From Desulfopila aestuarii DSM 18488 (GTDB lineage Bacteria > Desulfobacterota > Desulfobulbia > Desulfobulbales > Desulfocapsaceae): a stretch of DNA of 64,000 nt. The notes under the pieces were generated by a model. It had not been told where the DNA came from and did not search any database. It saw nothing but the letters and a program-made list of their open reading frames with translations. The stretch is from positions 1-64,000 of the forward strand of contig CAMBBS010000005.1 of assembly GCA_945863875.1 (NCBI GenBank), written 5' to 3'. Below are positions 45,001 to 53,155 of this stretch, in pieces (positions within the stretch are counted from its first letter, which is position 1; each line of letters opens with the position of its first letter). The position numbers were made by a program, and so were the translations under genes.

Positions 45001-45582
45001 GATGGTGTCGCCGAAAAAATCAAGTCGAATCGGCCCCTCATGCAGCGTGCCGGTTTCTGTGGTGAAAGGCGGCGGATAAATATCGATGATGCCGCCCCGG
45101 ACGGAAAAATCGCCGACCGACTGCACCAGGGCAACCTTGTCATAGCCGAGGTAGGCGAGCTTTTTCAGCAGGTCGTCCTGGTCGCAATCCTCGCCGGCCA
45201 TCAGGTACTCGGCAACACTGGTGAGCAGGTTCGCCGGCATGATGCGGCGCAGCAGGGCCTCGATCGAGGTGACCATGATGCCGCCCGGGCCCTGTTTTAA
45301 GCGATAGAGTGCCGAAAGCCTGGCGGCGGTGGTCCGCTGGTCCGGCGACAAGGGGGTATAGGGCGGAATTTCGTGACCGGGGTAGGGGAGAACCTGTCTG
45401 TCGGTAAAAAGGAGCAGGTCCTGCTCAAAAATTGCCAGTAAATGCTCGTCCGGAACAATGCAGCAACAGCTGTGCTGCCTGGCGACGGTTGCCGCAAGCC
45501 ATGCCGGGCTTGCTCCGCGGAGTCCTGTGACCGTGATGCTCCCCGTGTCGTGCAAGAGCGATGTGAGTGTCTTGAATGTCAT
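42028..45582 (-). CDS. mfd: Transcription-repair coupling factor
   Basis: The 1184-residue protein has the Mfd layout: a UvrB-like N-terminal region (YPGHEIPPYTPLSPDQRTTAARLSALYRL), the RNA-polymerase-interacting domain near residue 500 (DGDIVVHRDHGLGMYRGL), a RecG/PriA-type translocase with Walker A GDVGYGKTEVAVR and DEEHRFGV (motif II), TATPIPRTLQ and the TRG motif, and a C-terminal TRCF domain. It dislodges stalled RNA polymerase and recruits UvrA. A strong terminator hairpin ends two bases before its ATG, so it has no room for a ribosome site. Confidence 0.96.
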   Translation of the reverse strand: MTFKTLTSLLHDTGSITVTGLRGASPAWLAATVARQHSCCCIVPDEHLLAIFEQDLLLFTDRQVLPYPGHEIPPYTPLSPDQRTTAARLSALYRLKQGPGGIMVTSIEALLRRIMPANLLTSVAEYLMAGEDCDQDDLLKKLAYLGYDKVALVQSVGDFSVRGGIIDIYPPPFTTETGTLHEGPIRLDFFGDTIESLRAFDPFSQRSTGDISEATLLPVTDLLFDSSSEASRKKLAKLFARQGETCNWNSEETARLMELTNSGRRFAGMEFFLPLFFHDHSPPSSSVLDFLPRDTVVLLLDPESIRQSMDLTYERIFSNYQTATSTSTPALLPEQLFVGREELERQLDGFRQLLVTDFPRGKERLLTVSSSNHQLLKQDISLKRTKTGLLAPLSEQIFQWQKTGETVIACCRSSRHTRNLAELLGKHGHQIEVLPSPLDLDHLGPKLDAETLYLCDHPLSAGFTLVQDKIHLLSESELFGEMRLGGKAKKKQQGEPLRFSELNDGDIVVHRDHGLGMYRGLSTIEFQSVINDFVLIEYRDGDKLYLPVDRLNLISKYQGLSDREPKIDKLGTQNWKTTKAKVKEEVWKVAQELLDIYAKREIREGRRFSPPGQMFHELEESFAFDETPGQEKSINDVIQDLTSDRPMDRLVCGDVGYGKTEVAVRAAFKVVEDGYQVAILVPTTVLAEQHAKTFAERLQGFPVTIGCLNRFRTTAEQRTMLKDLHSGRVDIVIGTHRLLSKDVTFHNLGLLVVDEEHRFGVAHKEKLKKMRAEVDILTLTATPIPRTLQMSLLSIRDLSVISTPPEHRQPVKTFVARYDELVIKEAINKELRRGGQIFFVHNRVKSIHQMAALIQKLVPEAKIAVAHGQMAGKELEEIMVSFVQKKINVLVSTTIIESGLDIPSANTIVINRADMLGLAEIYQLRGRVGRSSTQSFAYLLVPSLDSLSKDSRERLRALMDCNELGGGFKLAMSDLQIRGGGNLLGVSQSGNIAAIGYELYLDLLQKTVADLKAQAAQTEQESSTDDVDPEVNLQLSAYIPERYIPDISQRYITYKRMAALNTAPAEMQLDLEDELVDRYGPLPVETVTLFRIIRLKKDLGALRISKLEQGRDSLVFTFLDDTPLTPEMLLRYLQKNSGRKNHIAPKLTPDSRLVISGRLSSMEHVFDTIAATLHELTALVQPSA

Positions 45583-45583
45583 G

Positions 45584-45618
45584 AAAAAAAGTGCCGGTTA
45601 TGGCGAACATAACCGGCA
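45584..45618 (-). terminator. Rho-independent terminator after bamA, abutting the mfd start
   Basis: Minus-strand stem TGCCGGTTAT/ATAACCGGCA (plus-strand arms 45592-45601 and 45609-45618), a 7-base loop, then seven T (plus-strand A 45584-45590). The T-run ends one base from the mfd ATG. It must stop most bamA transcripts or couple read-through to mfd. Confidence 0.8.
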
Positions 45619-45643
45619 GAAAAAAATTATTGGCCGCAACAAA

Positions 45644-48334
45644 TCAGAAGGTGCCACCGACGCTGAAATCCCACACCGAATCGTCTTCATCGTCGAGGGG
45701 GTCAAGATTGAATCCCCAGACAACGCTGAGCGGGCCCATAGGTGAGAGCCATTGTATGCCAAGGCCGACCGCGTTTTTGATATTGTCGTTGACCTCGCCC
45801 CAATTTTCGTCATCGTCCATCACCTGCCCGGAATCATAGAAGAACAGACCGTGCAGACCCTGGGTTTCCAGCAGGGGGAAAATAAACTCCACATTGGTAT
45901 ACCACATCTTGTCGCCACCGATCCGCTCACCGGTGTCCGGATCAATAGGGCTGATCTTGCCGAACTCAAAGCCACGGACGGAGTTGAGTCCTCCGAGATA
46001 AAAACGTTCATAAACCGGGAGCTTGCCGGCTTCGTTTTCAAAGACCTGCCCGGCTGAGCCTTCGACATGAAAAACGGTTTTGAAGGGAATGGGGAAATAC
46101 CAGCCGGAAGAGCCTTCCACCTTGGTAAACTGGGCATCGCCCCCCAGTGGGCCGCCGCCATATTTGACACTGACCACATTCCTCGAACCTTCCGAGGCAC
46201 CGTAGAGTTTATTCCGGGTGTCCCGGACGAGGGACATCTTGATGGCGCTGGTGATATGCAGATCAACGGACTCCTGGATAATATAGGAGGCGTTCTCCGA
46301 GACATCGGTCAGATCGGTATCGGTATAGCTGTAGTTGCCGAAGATCTTCCATTTGCCGAATAACGGATAGCCGATACGAACACCACCTCCCACGGAATCC
46401 TTGGTGTAGTCGTCGTATTCACGTTCGGTACTGAACAGGTCCAGCCCCCAGGAAAGGGCGGAATCATTGAGATGGGGATTGGTGTACCCCAGATTGTACC
46501 TCGAGCTTGAGCTGCTGACATTGCCGCTGAGCGACAGGGTGTCACCCCGGCCGAGGAAGTTGTTCTCGGAAATCTGTCCCATGAGAATGAGATTATCCGC
46601 TGAACTGAAGCCGGCGCCGATACTGAAATTCCCGGTACTCTTCTCCTTGACCTCGACGATGACGTTCATGCGGTCGGGATTGAGAGAGGGTTCAGGGATG
46701 ATGTTCACCTCTTCAAAATAGGTCAGCCGCTGCAGGGCCTGGGTGGACTCGCGTAAGGCCTTCGAGTCGAAGACGCCGCCCTCGGCGATGAGTAATTCCC
46801 GCCGGATGACGTTGTCCCGGGTGCGGCTGTTCCCCCTGATGCTTATCCGTTCGATGTAGACGAGATTGTTCTTGCGGATATCAAAGGTAACATCCATGTG
46901 ATCCCCGGCCGGGGTCTTTTTGACAATCGGCCTGATGTCCGCAAAAGCAAAACCGGCCTCGGAGTAGGAGTCGGTCAATTTGAGAATATCGTCTCGAATG
47001 GCCTGTCGGCTGAGATATTCTTTATCCTGGATGGTCAGCAGCTTCATCAACTCGTCTTTTCCTGTCAGCAGGTCACCGGTAAAATCGACTGTTCCGAGTT
47101 TAAACCGGGTGCCTTCTTCGACGACGAATTTGACGTAGAGCCATTCTTCTTCCTGTTTTATTTCCGGCTCGCCGATTTTCGCTTCCAGAAAACCCTGGTC
47201 ATTATAGTAGGTGACAATCCGCGCGGCGTCCTGCTGTACCATGTTCATATCAAGCAGGCCGCCTTCCGTCAGCCATGACATAAACCATTTTTCACTTGTT
47301 TCGATCTGATCCAGGAGTTCATCGTCATCAAAGGTCGTGTTCCCCTCAACGCTGATCTCCTTAATGTACATTTTTACCCCTTCGTCGATGGTGAACTCAA
47401 CAACGGCTCCCTGGTTGTCGGGGTAAGAGATTTTCGAGGTAACCTTGCTGTTATAAAATCCTTTCGTCTTATAGAGCTGGCGGATCGCTTCTTCGGCGAC
47501 AGTGATCTTGGCCGGGTTGAGAATAAAGTGTTCCTTGATGTTGGCCGCCCCTTTGACATCCTCTTCCTTTACTTCATCCATTCCTGTATAGATAACGGAT
47601 TTTATCACCGGTTTCTCGACGACCCGGAATATGACTTTTTTTCCTTTCGGGGTATCACTGACGTCAATCTGCACATCATTGAAATAGCCCATGGAATAGA
47701 TTTCTTTCAGATCCTTTCTGAGGGTCGCCTGGTCATACGCGTCACCCACTTTCGTTGTTATCTTTCGCAGGATTGCCCCGGAATCGATCCGCTTGTTGCC
47801 TTCTGGAGCAAGAGAAGCGATGCGGAAATCCCTCTCGGTATAACGCGTTATTTCGGAGACAATGGTGTCAAAGGCTGCCCGCAGCCCATCGGGGGAGTCG
47901 ACCGTTTGATAATAGTAGGTTGGATTTCCGGGCGAGAGAAGATCAAAAAGTTTAATATCCACGCTGATCTGGCTGCCGATCTGGGTAAGCGTGCCGGTGA
48001 CGAGATTATCGGAATCGGTCTTTGCCGCTATCTCCTGCATCACCTTTCCCACCGGTGGCCAGCTCCCCTGGTAGTTTGCCAGTTTCTCCGCCTCACTGCG
48101 CGCAAGGAAGAGGATGTCCGTTTGGCCGAGGGCTCCCTGCAGGTCGCGGTCCGCTTTTTCCTGCAGGTTGCTGATCTCGCCACCACTTTTAATGCTCAAA
48201 GGGAGAAAAGTGGTCTTGGCATTTCCTGCCTGGACAGGAGAGGCTGCAAGCAGGAGAAAAAACGACAAGGTCAGACAAAAAATCGGTGCAAGCTTTGCCT
48301 CTGTTTGAAAAAAAATCTTCCTGAATATCGTCAT
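45644..48334 (-). CDS. bamA: Outer-membrane assembly factor BamA with extra N-terminal domain
   Basis: The 896-residue protein begins with a signal peptide ending SPVQA. A segment of about 140 residues follows that is not part of ordinary BamA. It resembles TolB-N/FlgO-like folds (LVTGTLTQIGSQISVDIKLFDL). Then come five POTRA repeats (for example AGANIKEHFILN, EGNTTFDDDELLDQI) and a C-terminal beta-barrel with VRGFEFGKISPID and a terminal Phe. It inserts beta-barrel proteins into the outer membrane. The ATG at 48334 has AGGAAGG upstream. A promoter lies 110 bases upstream. Confidence 0.93.
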   Translation of the reverse strand: MTIFRKIFFQTEAKLAPIFCLTLSFFLLLAASPVQAGNAKTTFLPLSIKSGGEISNLQEKADRDLQGALGQTDILFLARSEAEKLANYQGSWPPVGKVMQEIAAKTDSDNLVTGTLTQIGSQISVDIKLFDLLSPGNPTYYYQTVDSPDGLRAAFDTIVSEITRYTERDFRIASLAPEGNKRIDSGAILRKITTKVGDAYDQATLRKDLKEIYSMGYFNDVQIDVSDTPKGKKVIFRVVEKPVIKSVIYTGMDEVKEEDVKGAANIKEHFILNPAKITVAEEAIRQLYKTKGFYNSKVTSKISYPDNQGAVVEFTIDEGVKMYIKEISVEGNTTFDDDELLDQIETSEKWFMSWLTEGGLLDMNMVQQDAARIVTYYNDQGFLEAKIGEPEIKQEEEWLYVKFVVEEGTRFKLGTVDFTGDLLTGKDELMKLLTIQDKEYLSRQAIRDDILKLTDSYSEAGFAFADIRPIVKKTPAGDHMDVTFDIRKNNLVYIERISIRGNSRTRDNVIRRELLIAEGGVFDSKALRESTQALQRLTYFEEVNIIPEPSLNPDRMNVIVEVKEKSTGNFSIGAGFSSADNLILMGQISENNFLGRGDTLSLSGNVSSSSSRYNLGYTNPHLNDSALSWGLDLFSTEREYDDYTKDSVGGGVRIGYPLFGKWKIFGNYSYTDTDLTDVSENASYIIQESVDLHITSAIKMSLVRDTRNKLYGASEGSRNVVSVKYGGGPLGGDAQFTKVEGSSGWYFPIPFKTVFHVEGSAGQVFENEAGKLPVYERFYLGGLNSVRGFEFGKISPIDPDTGERIGGDKMWYTNVEFIFPLLETQGLHGLFFYDSGQVMDDDENWGEVNDNIKNAVGLGIQWLSPMGPLSVVWGFNLDPLDDEDDSVWDFSVGGTF

Positions 48335-48442
48335 ACAAACCTTCCTGTTAATGAAATCACAGCCAGACGGAGGGGGCAAAGCCTGCCTTCTCCGATATGC
48401 ACTGTTACCCTTTGATGAGCCGACATGATTAAAAGCGTCAGC

Positions 48443-48470
48443 ATTATGCCATGTTTCCTCTTAATTGCAA
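48443..48470 (-). promoter_or_regulatory. Candidate promoter of bamA
   Basis: On the minus strand TTGCAA, 16 bases, CATAAT (plus-strand coordinates 48465-48470 and 48443-48448). It is well placed for bamA. Confidence 0.5.
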
Positions 48471-48632
48471 AGGATCCAAACGACTAGAGGGGAAAAATAT
48501 GGGAATTGCCGGGGAGAGTGCACCGTCAATGCGTGCCGAAGTCCGTGGTAGCCGAGGCGGGATGCCCTGTCAGAGATGCGGCAACTGGAAAAAGCAATAC
48601 ATGAAAAAGGGGAAGTGTGCGCCTGTCCGGTG

Positions 48633-48946
48633 ATGAGCCGGGCTGTTTTTTGCAAACAGGCGGAGTCTCAGCAAGGCGGATTGGCTGGTAAGCGCAGGAG
48701 ATACTGTGCCGCGCAGGCGAAACCAGGCCGGATTGCCCGCTGGAGAAATTTGCGAGGGGCGTTTGACGCACGGGCGACGAGCAATTTTCAAGGTGCGGGG
48801 GTTTGTCTCGTTGACGATGTTTTACCACCGGTACAACCGTCGGGGAGTGCGGCCGGGTGATCCTGCAAAAGGGTGCAGTTGCAGTGAAGGAACTTGCCTG
48901 GGCAACAGTCGATAATTCGCACCGGGGCAGGCCCTGGCCGTGGTAA
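48633..48946 (+). pseudogene. Frameshifted ComF-like phosphoribosyltransferase remnant
   Basis: Three frames joined by small shifts resemble the C-terminal half of ComF/GntX-type phosphoribosyltransferases. One frame gives RRRNQAGLPAGE, a second WRNLRGAFDARATSNFQGAGVCLVDDVL, and a third (after one missing base in the PRPP loop) TTGTTVGECGRVILQKGAVAVKELAWATVDN, ending at the TAA at 48944-48946. VCLVDDVLTTGTT is the PRPP-binding signature. The N-terminal zinc ribbon is not clear; a 44-codon frame (48499-48633) with CxxC just upstream might be a leftover. ComF assists DNA uptake, and this copy appears non-functional. Confidence 0.6.
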
Positions 48947-48964
48947 AAAAAATTAAACTATTCG

Positions 48965-49013
48965 AAAAAAAAGTGTCTCAGCTGAAACCCGCGATATGAC
49001 TAAGCTGTGACAC
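48965..49013 (-). terminator. Minus-strand hairpin followed by eight T, with no gene upstream
   Basis: Arms of 11 bases (plus-strand 48973-48983 and 49003-49013, one mismatch) flank a 19-base loop. On the minus strand they are followed by TTTTTTTT (plus-strand A 48965-48972). It looks like a Rho-independent terminator for a leftward transcript starting between here and dnaA, possibly a small RNA, because no minus-strand gene is seen there. Confidence 0.45.
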
Positions 49014-49045
49014 GATGACATTGGAAAAGTTGAGGTATATTGAGT

Positions 49046-49114
49046 AATTTTTACTAAAATGGAGATATATCAAGTTGTGTATTTTTGTGTAACTGTTGAT
49101 AACTTTGTGGATAA
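49046..49114. other. Probable origin-like region (oriC candidate) with two DnaA boxes
   Basis: A perfect DnaA box TGTGGATAA (49106-49114) and a near-consensus TGTTGATAA (49094-49102) lie three bases apart in the same orientation. They follow an AT-rich segment (49046-49093) and lie about 390 bases upstream of dnaA. This is the usual place for oriC or for DnaA autoregulation. Additional boxes could not be confirmed by eye. Confidence 0.55.
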
Positions 49115-49498
49115 GCACCTAAGGGTGCTAGATATCGCAAGAAAAGAGTACTGGAATGGAAGGCTCGCAAACCGTGGACCTTGCGCTCTTTGAAATCGTA
49201 GATGCTCCTAAAATCAATGAGTTGTTGGTGGTGTGGAGAACCCGGCGAAGTCGTCTGAAAATATCTGAAAATCGTCTTTGACGGAAAAAAAAAAGTAGAG
49301 TTTATTCCCTCACATAAACTTCACATCGGGTGATTCCCATTCGATGTTTCTACTAAATGCTTTGTAAAAGCTGAAAGTTGCTTCATTTTAGGTATGCGAA
49401 TTGCCACAGAGTGATTGTCTGGGGCATTGTTCCGGCTGGGCGAACGAAGTTTTGTTCGTCAATAATTTATAGTGTCACGAGGGATGAAGGATTCTTTT
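49115..49498. other. Leader region upstream of dnaA
   Basis: No gene is supported. A short hairpin (GGCGAAC with GTTCGTC, about 49438-49459) lies just before the dnaA start. No convincing promoter pair was found by eye. Confidence 0.35.
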
Positions 49499-50836
49499 AT
49501 GGTCTGGTCGAAAATTAAAGAAAGTCTTAAAGAGACTCTTGCGGATAATATTTTTCAACTCTGGATAGAGCCACTCCAGTTTGAGCGTTTGCAGGGAGAT
49601 AAATTCTACCTGTCGGGACCGGATAGATATTTCAGCGCCTATGTTAAGCAGAACTTTTCATCGGTGATCGAAGACAAATTACAGGAAAATGGCCTGCTCG
49701 CGGCGCAGATTGTTTTTTGTGAAAAAAATCGAAACGATGCACCTGTTTTTTCGACCAAAAAGAGTGTGTCCGGAACCCAGATGCGGCTGCCGAGTGTCCC
49801 TGTCAACAATTCAAAATTCCGCGCCCTGCACCCGCGTTATACCTTTGATGAGTTCATGGTCGGCGACTGCAATATTCTTGCCGAGTCCGCCTGCAGGTCA
49901 ATGGTCGCCGAGGATGGGCTGGTTGGACCTTGCCTCTATATTAATAGTGGCACCGGTCTCGGCAAAAGTCATCTGACCCATGCCGTGGCCCATAAAGTGT
50001 ATACGGAATCGCCGATGACCAGGCTGTACTACCTGACCGCCAAACAGTTCGCAGCGGAGATGATCCGTGGCATTCAGACGAAGACCATGGATGATTTCAA
50101 GCGCAAATACCAGGAAAACTGTGATATCCTTCTGGTCGAGGACATCCATTCTCTGACCGGCAAGAAAAAAACCCAGGAGGAGCTCAATGACATTCTCGAT
50201 ACCCTGATTAAATCGGGCAAGAGAATTATCCTGACCTCTAATAGCACCCCGGGCGATTTGGTCGGTATCGACAACGAATTTCGCTCGAGGATGACCTCCG
50301 GGCTGGTTACCACCATGAAAGCTCCGGATGTCGAGACACGCTACCGGATTGTTGAAAAGAAGGCCCTGCAGCAGCAGCTCTTTCTCGACGAGGAGCTGGT
50401 CGGCTATCTGGCCAACCATATTCGTGGTGATGTCCGGAAAATCGAATCAGCGCTCATTGCCGTTCGTGCCAGGGCGCGACTGACCGGCGGTCACGTGGAC
50501 ATGGATCTTGTCCGGGAAGTGGTGGCGTCGATCATCGGTGTGAACCAGACACTTACCGCGGCGATGATCGGCGAGCTGGTCAGCGGCCAGTTCAAGGTAA
50601 GCGTCAAGGACCTGCAGTCAAAGTCGAGGAAAAAGGCCGTTACTACCCCGCGGCAGATTGCCATGTACCTGGCCCGCAAGTACACCGAGGAATCCCTGGT
50701 CGACATAGGTAAAACCTTCAACCGGGATCATTCAACGGTTCTGCACTCCATCAAGGTTGTCTCCACCAAGCTGGTCCGGGACACCTCGGTCAATGCGCAG
50801 CTGGAAATATTGAGCAACAAGGTCAAGCAGCTCTAA
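49499..50836 (+). CDS. dnaA: Chromosomal replication initiator DnaA
   Basis: The 445-residue protein has DnaA domain I (VWSKIKESLKETLADNIFQLWIEPL), a linker, the AAA+ domain with Walker A GTGLGKSH near 160 and Walker B ILLVEDIHSL, and a C-terminal DNA-binding domain (SRKKAVTTPRQIAMYLARK ... NRDHSTVLHSIK). It opens oriC. Several motifs are divergent (for example VEDIHSL for the usual DDIQFL). The ATG at 49499 has AAGGA seven bases upstream and is preferred to the GTG/ATG starts at 49472/49484. It is followed by a terminator and is not beside dnaN. Confidence 0.95.
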   Translation: MVWSKIKESLKETLADNIFQLWIEPLQFERLQGDKFYLSGPDRYFSAYVKQNFSSVIEDKLQENGLLAAQIVFCEKNRNDAPVFSTKKSVSGTQMRLPSVPVNNSKFRALHPRYTFDEFMVGDCNILAESACRSMVAEDGLVGPCLYINSGTGLGKSHLTHAVAHKVYTESPMTRLYYLTAKQFAAEMIRGIQTKTMDDFKRKYQENCDILLVEDIHSLTGKKKTQEELNDILDTLIKSGKRIILTSNSTPGDLVGIDNEFRSRMTSGLVTTMKAPDVETRYRIVEKKALQQQLFLDEELVGYLANHIRGDVRKIESALIAVRARARLTGGHVDMDLVREVVASIIGVNQTLTAAMIGELVSGQFKVSVKDLQSKSRKKAVTTPRQIAMYLARKYTEESLVDIGKTFNRDHSTVLHSIKVVSTKLVRDTSVNAQLEILSNKVKQL

Positions 50837-50907
50837 CTAAAACGCTGCAGGACAAAACGTCTGCCGCCTGATTTTTCCTTGTCCGGGCAGAAAGCTTCAA
50901 ACAGCAG

Positions 50908-50945
50908 CAGGGCCTGGTCGTCATGACGACCAGGCCCTGTTTTAT
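50908..50945 (+). terminator. Rho-independent terminator of dnaA
   Basis: A perfect 32-base palindrome (CAGGGCCTGGTCGTCA and its complement, 50908-50939) is followed by TTTTATT. It isolates dnaA from the convergent protoporphyrinogen oxidase gene. Confidence 0.85.
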
Positions 50946-50968
50946 TGGTGCATGCCGCCAAGGTGCTG

Positions 50969-52372
50969 TCAAAAATAGACGCCCTTGAGGTCCGCTCCCT
51001 GCTGCGTGCCGGCCGATGCGGTAACAATTGCGCCAGCCGCGCGGCTGGCGCATTTCATCATATCGTTCAGGCCAATACCCTCCCAGCCGAAGCCGACAAT
51101 CTGCAGTCCGGGATGGGTTGCCAGGAATTTTTCCCGCCATGCCAGCAGTCGCGGATAGTTTTTCTCCAGTTGCGGGATGCCGCCGCTGGACCGCAGAACG
51201 GTGGTATAGGCTGGTTCTCCTTTCAACTGGAGGATGTCCCGCACGTCGTTCAGGGCCTTTTGTGTCAGGGTCTGGTCATCGAAGGCAAGTCGCTCGGGAT
51301 GCCTTCTGCCGCCGACCAGGGTTTCAAAGACCACATGACCTTTGGGTGCGCGTCCGGGGAACATGTTCGAGGAAAAGAGCGAGCCGAGGGTGAATCGCTG
51401 TGCGCATTCCGGCGTGAGGTAGCCAAAACCGGGCGGGAGTTTGCTGTCATCGGTAAAACCGAAGACAACGCTGGCGATCCAGGTCTCGGGGATGGATTTT
51501 TCCGGCAGGCTCGGGTCGATGTGGTCAAGGAGCTGCAGCGCACCATTGGCCGGCAGGGCGAAGACGACATTTTTTGCCTGGAACAGCCCCCTGGAGGTGT
51601 GCACCTGCCAGCCGCCGTTATCGGCATCGACAGAGGTGACCGTGGTGTGCAGGTGGAGATCCCGGCCGCGGATCAGGTTTTCGCTGAGCCGCTCAGGTAA
51701 TCGCTGCATGCCCGAGGGAAAACTGGTCATCGCCGGCATGGTGAAGGTGGCCTTTTCCTTCCCCTGTCGTTTTTTCTGCCACATCCTGGCCGCAAGACCG
51801 CGCAGTACCGAGCCGTATTCTTTTTCCAGCGCCCGTGCTCCGGGCATGACACTGTCGATGGTCAGCCGGTTGACATCGCCGGCATAGGTTCCGGTGTAGA
51901 CGGCGTCAAGAAAAGGGAGCAGGGCCGGGCCGAAACGATGGTTAACCCATTTGGCCACCGTCGGTTCCCCGTCCAGGGGCGGTTGCCATAATTCCGCCAG
52001 AACCCGCAATTTGGCCGGCCATGGAATGAGTGGCGCCCTGAGAATCTTGCCGGGGGTCTGCGGGATGAGGTTGAGTTTGCCGTTCAGATAGACATATCGG
52101 ACGAAATCGATCAGCGGCGCTTTAATGCATTCGCGGTCGAGTCCGGTTTCCGCCAGGATCTCTCTACTTTCGGCGCAGTTGTCTAAAAAACCATGCGGGC
52201 CGATTTCGGTGATATAGCCCTGGTCATGGTGTGTGCGAATGACACCGCCTGTATGGCCGCTTTTTTCCAGGATGCAAAAACGGTGGTTGGGTTTGTGCAG
52301 CCGCAATTTATGGGCGACGGTGAGGCCGGACAGACCTCCGCCTAAGATAAGAGTTTGATATTGCCTGTTCAT
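50969..52372 (-). CDS. hemY: Protoporphyrinogen oxidase (FAD-dependent)
   Basis: The 467-residue protein starts with the FAD-binding GGGLSGLTVAHKL and carries the family's EKSGHTGGVIRT and NGKLNLIPQTPGKIL motifs, plus the C-terminal GYEWEGIGLNDMM-like end (GFGWEGIGLNDMM). It oxidises protoporphyrinogen IX to protoporphyrin IX in haem synthesis; coproporphyrinogen oxidase activity is also seen in related proteins. Its start overlaps the stop of the phosphoesterase gene by four bases (ATGA). Confidence 0.88.
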   Translation of the reverse strand: MNRQYQTLILGGGLSGLTVAHKLRLHKPNHRFCILEKSGHTGGVIRTHHDQGYITEIGPHGFLDNCAESREILAETGLDRECIKAPLIDFVRYVYLNGKLNLIPQTPGKILRAPLIPWPAKLRVLAELWQPPLDGEPTVAKWVNHRFGPALLPFLDAVYTGTYAGDVNRLTIDSVMPGARALEKEYGSVLRGLAARMWQKKRQGKEKATFTMPAMTSFPSGMQRLPERLSENLIRGRDLHLHTTVTSVDADNGGWQVHTSRGLFQAKNVVFALPANGALQLLDHIDPSLPEKSIPETWIASVVFGFTDDSKLPPGFGYLTPECAQRFTLGSLFSSNMFPGRAPKGHVVFETLVGGRRHPERLAFDDQTLTQKALNDVRDILQLKGEPAYTTVLRSSGGIPQLEKNYPRLLAWREKFLATHPGLQIVGFGWEGIGLNDMMKCASRAAGAIVTASAGTQQGADLKGVYF

Positions 52373-53052
52373 TGAAGGGTTATTTCGAGTTGAGATTGAC
52401 TGACAGTAATGGTTACCCAGCCGCCTTGCCTGAGCATGCCGTGATTATAGACAGGCGTGCTGCAAATCATGTCACGCCCTTTTGCTTCATGGATATGGCC
52501 GGTAATACAGAGATCCGGCCGGTAGTGTTCAATGGCCGTGCGGATGGCTTTTGAGCCAACGTGCTTGCCGTTGGATAATCTGTCGACCGCGGTATGAAAG
52601 GGTGGCACATGGGAAATGAGGATGAGCGGGATTTTTCGCTTATGCAGGGGCTGGGCCAGGGCGATGTATTCCTGCCCCTGGCGAAAGGCCCTGCCGGCCA
52701 GGGCGGCAAGCTCTTTTTCCGGGAATTCCGACGGGGTGCGAAAGGGCGTAAAGTTCGAGCCGCCGACCCCGACCAGGCACACCTCGCCCCGGACCAGCCT
52801 GGCTTGCCCGTGCAGGTTGATGTCCAGCTGCTCCAGATAGTCGTTGACCTCGCGCCTATCGAGGTTGCCGAATTGGCCGAGCACGTTTGGATTGATTTTG
52901 AGGATGTCATCAAGAACGGTTTTCGTCTCCTTTGCACCACCGTAGTTTGTCAGGTCTCCACTGAGAAGCACCAGGTCGGCCTCTTTGATGCCGGGTATTC
53001 TCTCGACCCCGGCGGTGGCCATATGTATATCCCCAAAGGCGATTATTTTCAT
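52369..53052 (-). CDS. Calcineurin-like metallophosphoesterase
   Basis: The 227-residue protein has metallophosphoesterase motifs in order: GDIH (7-10), GDLTN (32-36), GNLD (a GNHD variant), SHVPPF and GHIHEAKGRD. These bind two metals. The substrate is unknown; the fold is shared with icc/YfcE-type phosphodiesterases. It overlaps hemY by four bases, so the two are co-translated. Confidence 0.88.
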   Translation of the reverse strand: MKIIAFGDIHMATAGVERIPGIKEADLVLLSGDLTNYGGAKETKTVLDDILKINPNVLGQFGNLDRREVNDYLEQLDINLHGQARLVRGEVCLVGVGGSNFTPFRTPSEFPEKELAALAGRAFRQGQEYIALAQPLHKRKIPLILISHVPPFHTAVDRLSNGKHVGSKAIRTAIEHYRPDLCITGHIHEAKGRDMICSTPVYNHGMLRQGGWVTITVSQSQLEITLQ

Positions 53053-53155
53053 AGGGTTTTACCTGGTGCAAAGGGCGGGCGACGAGGGTTTACAGGCTCT
53101 TGACAGTTGAGCATCGATGCTTACCATTTTGGCCGACTTTCTCCAAAAAATCAAT

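Noticed and set aside
44170-45300. Plus-strand frame of 376 codons
   Set aside because: It is antisense to mfd, which has a full family match.
48499-48633. 44-codon frame with CxxC and a good ribosome site
   Set aside because: It may be a leftover of the broken ComF gene or a small protein; I could not decide.
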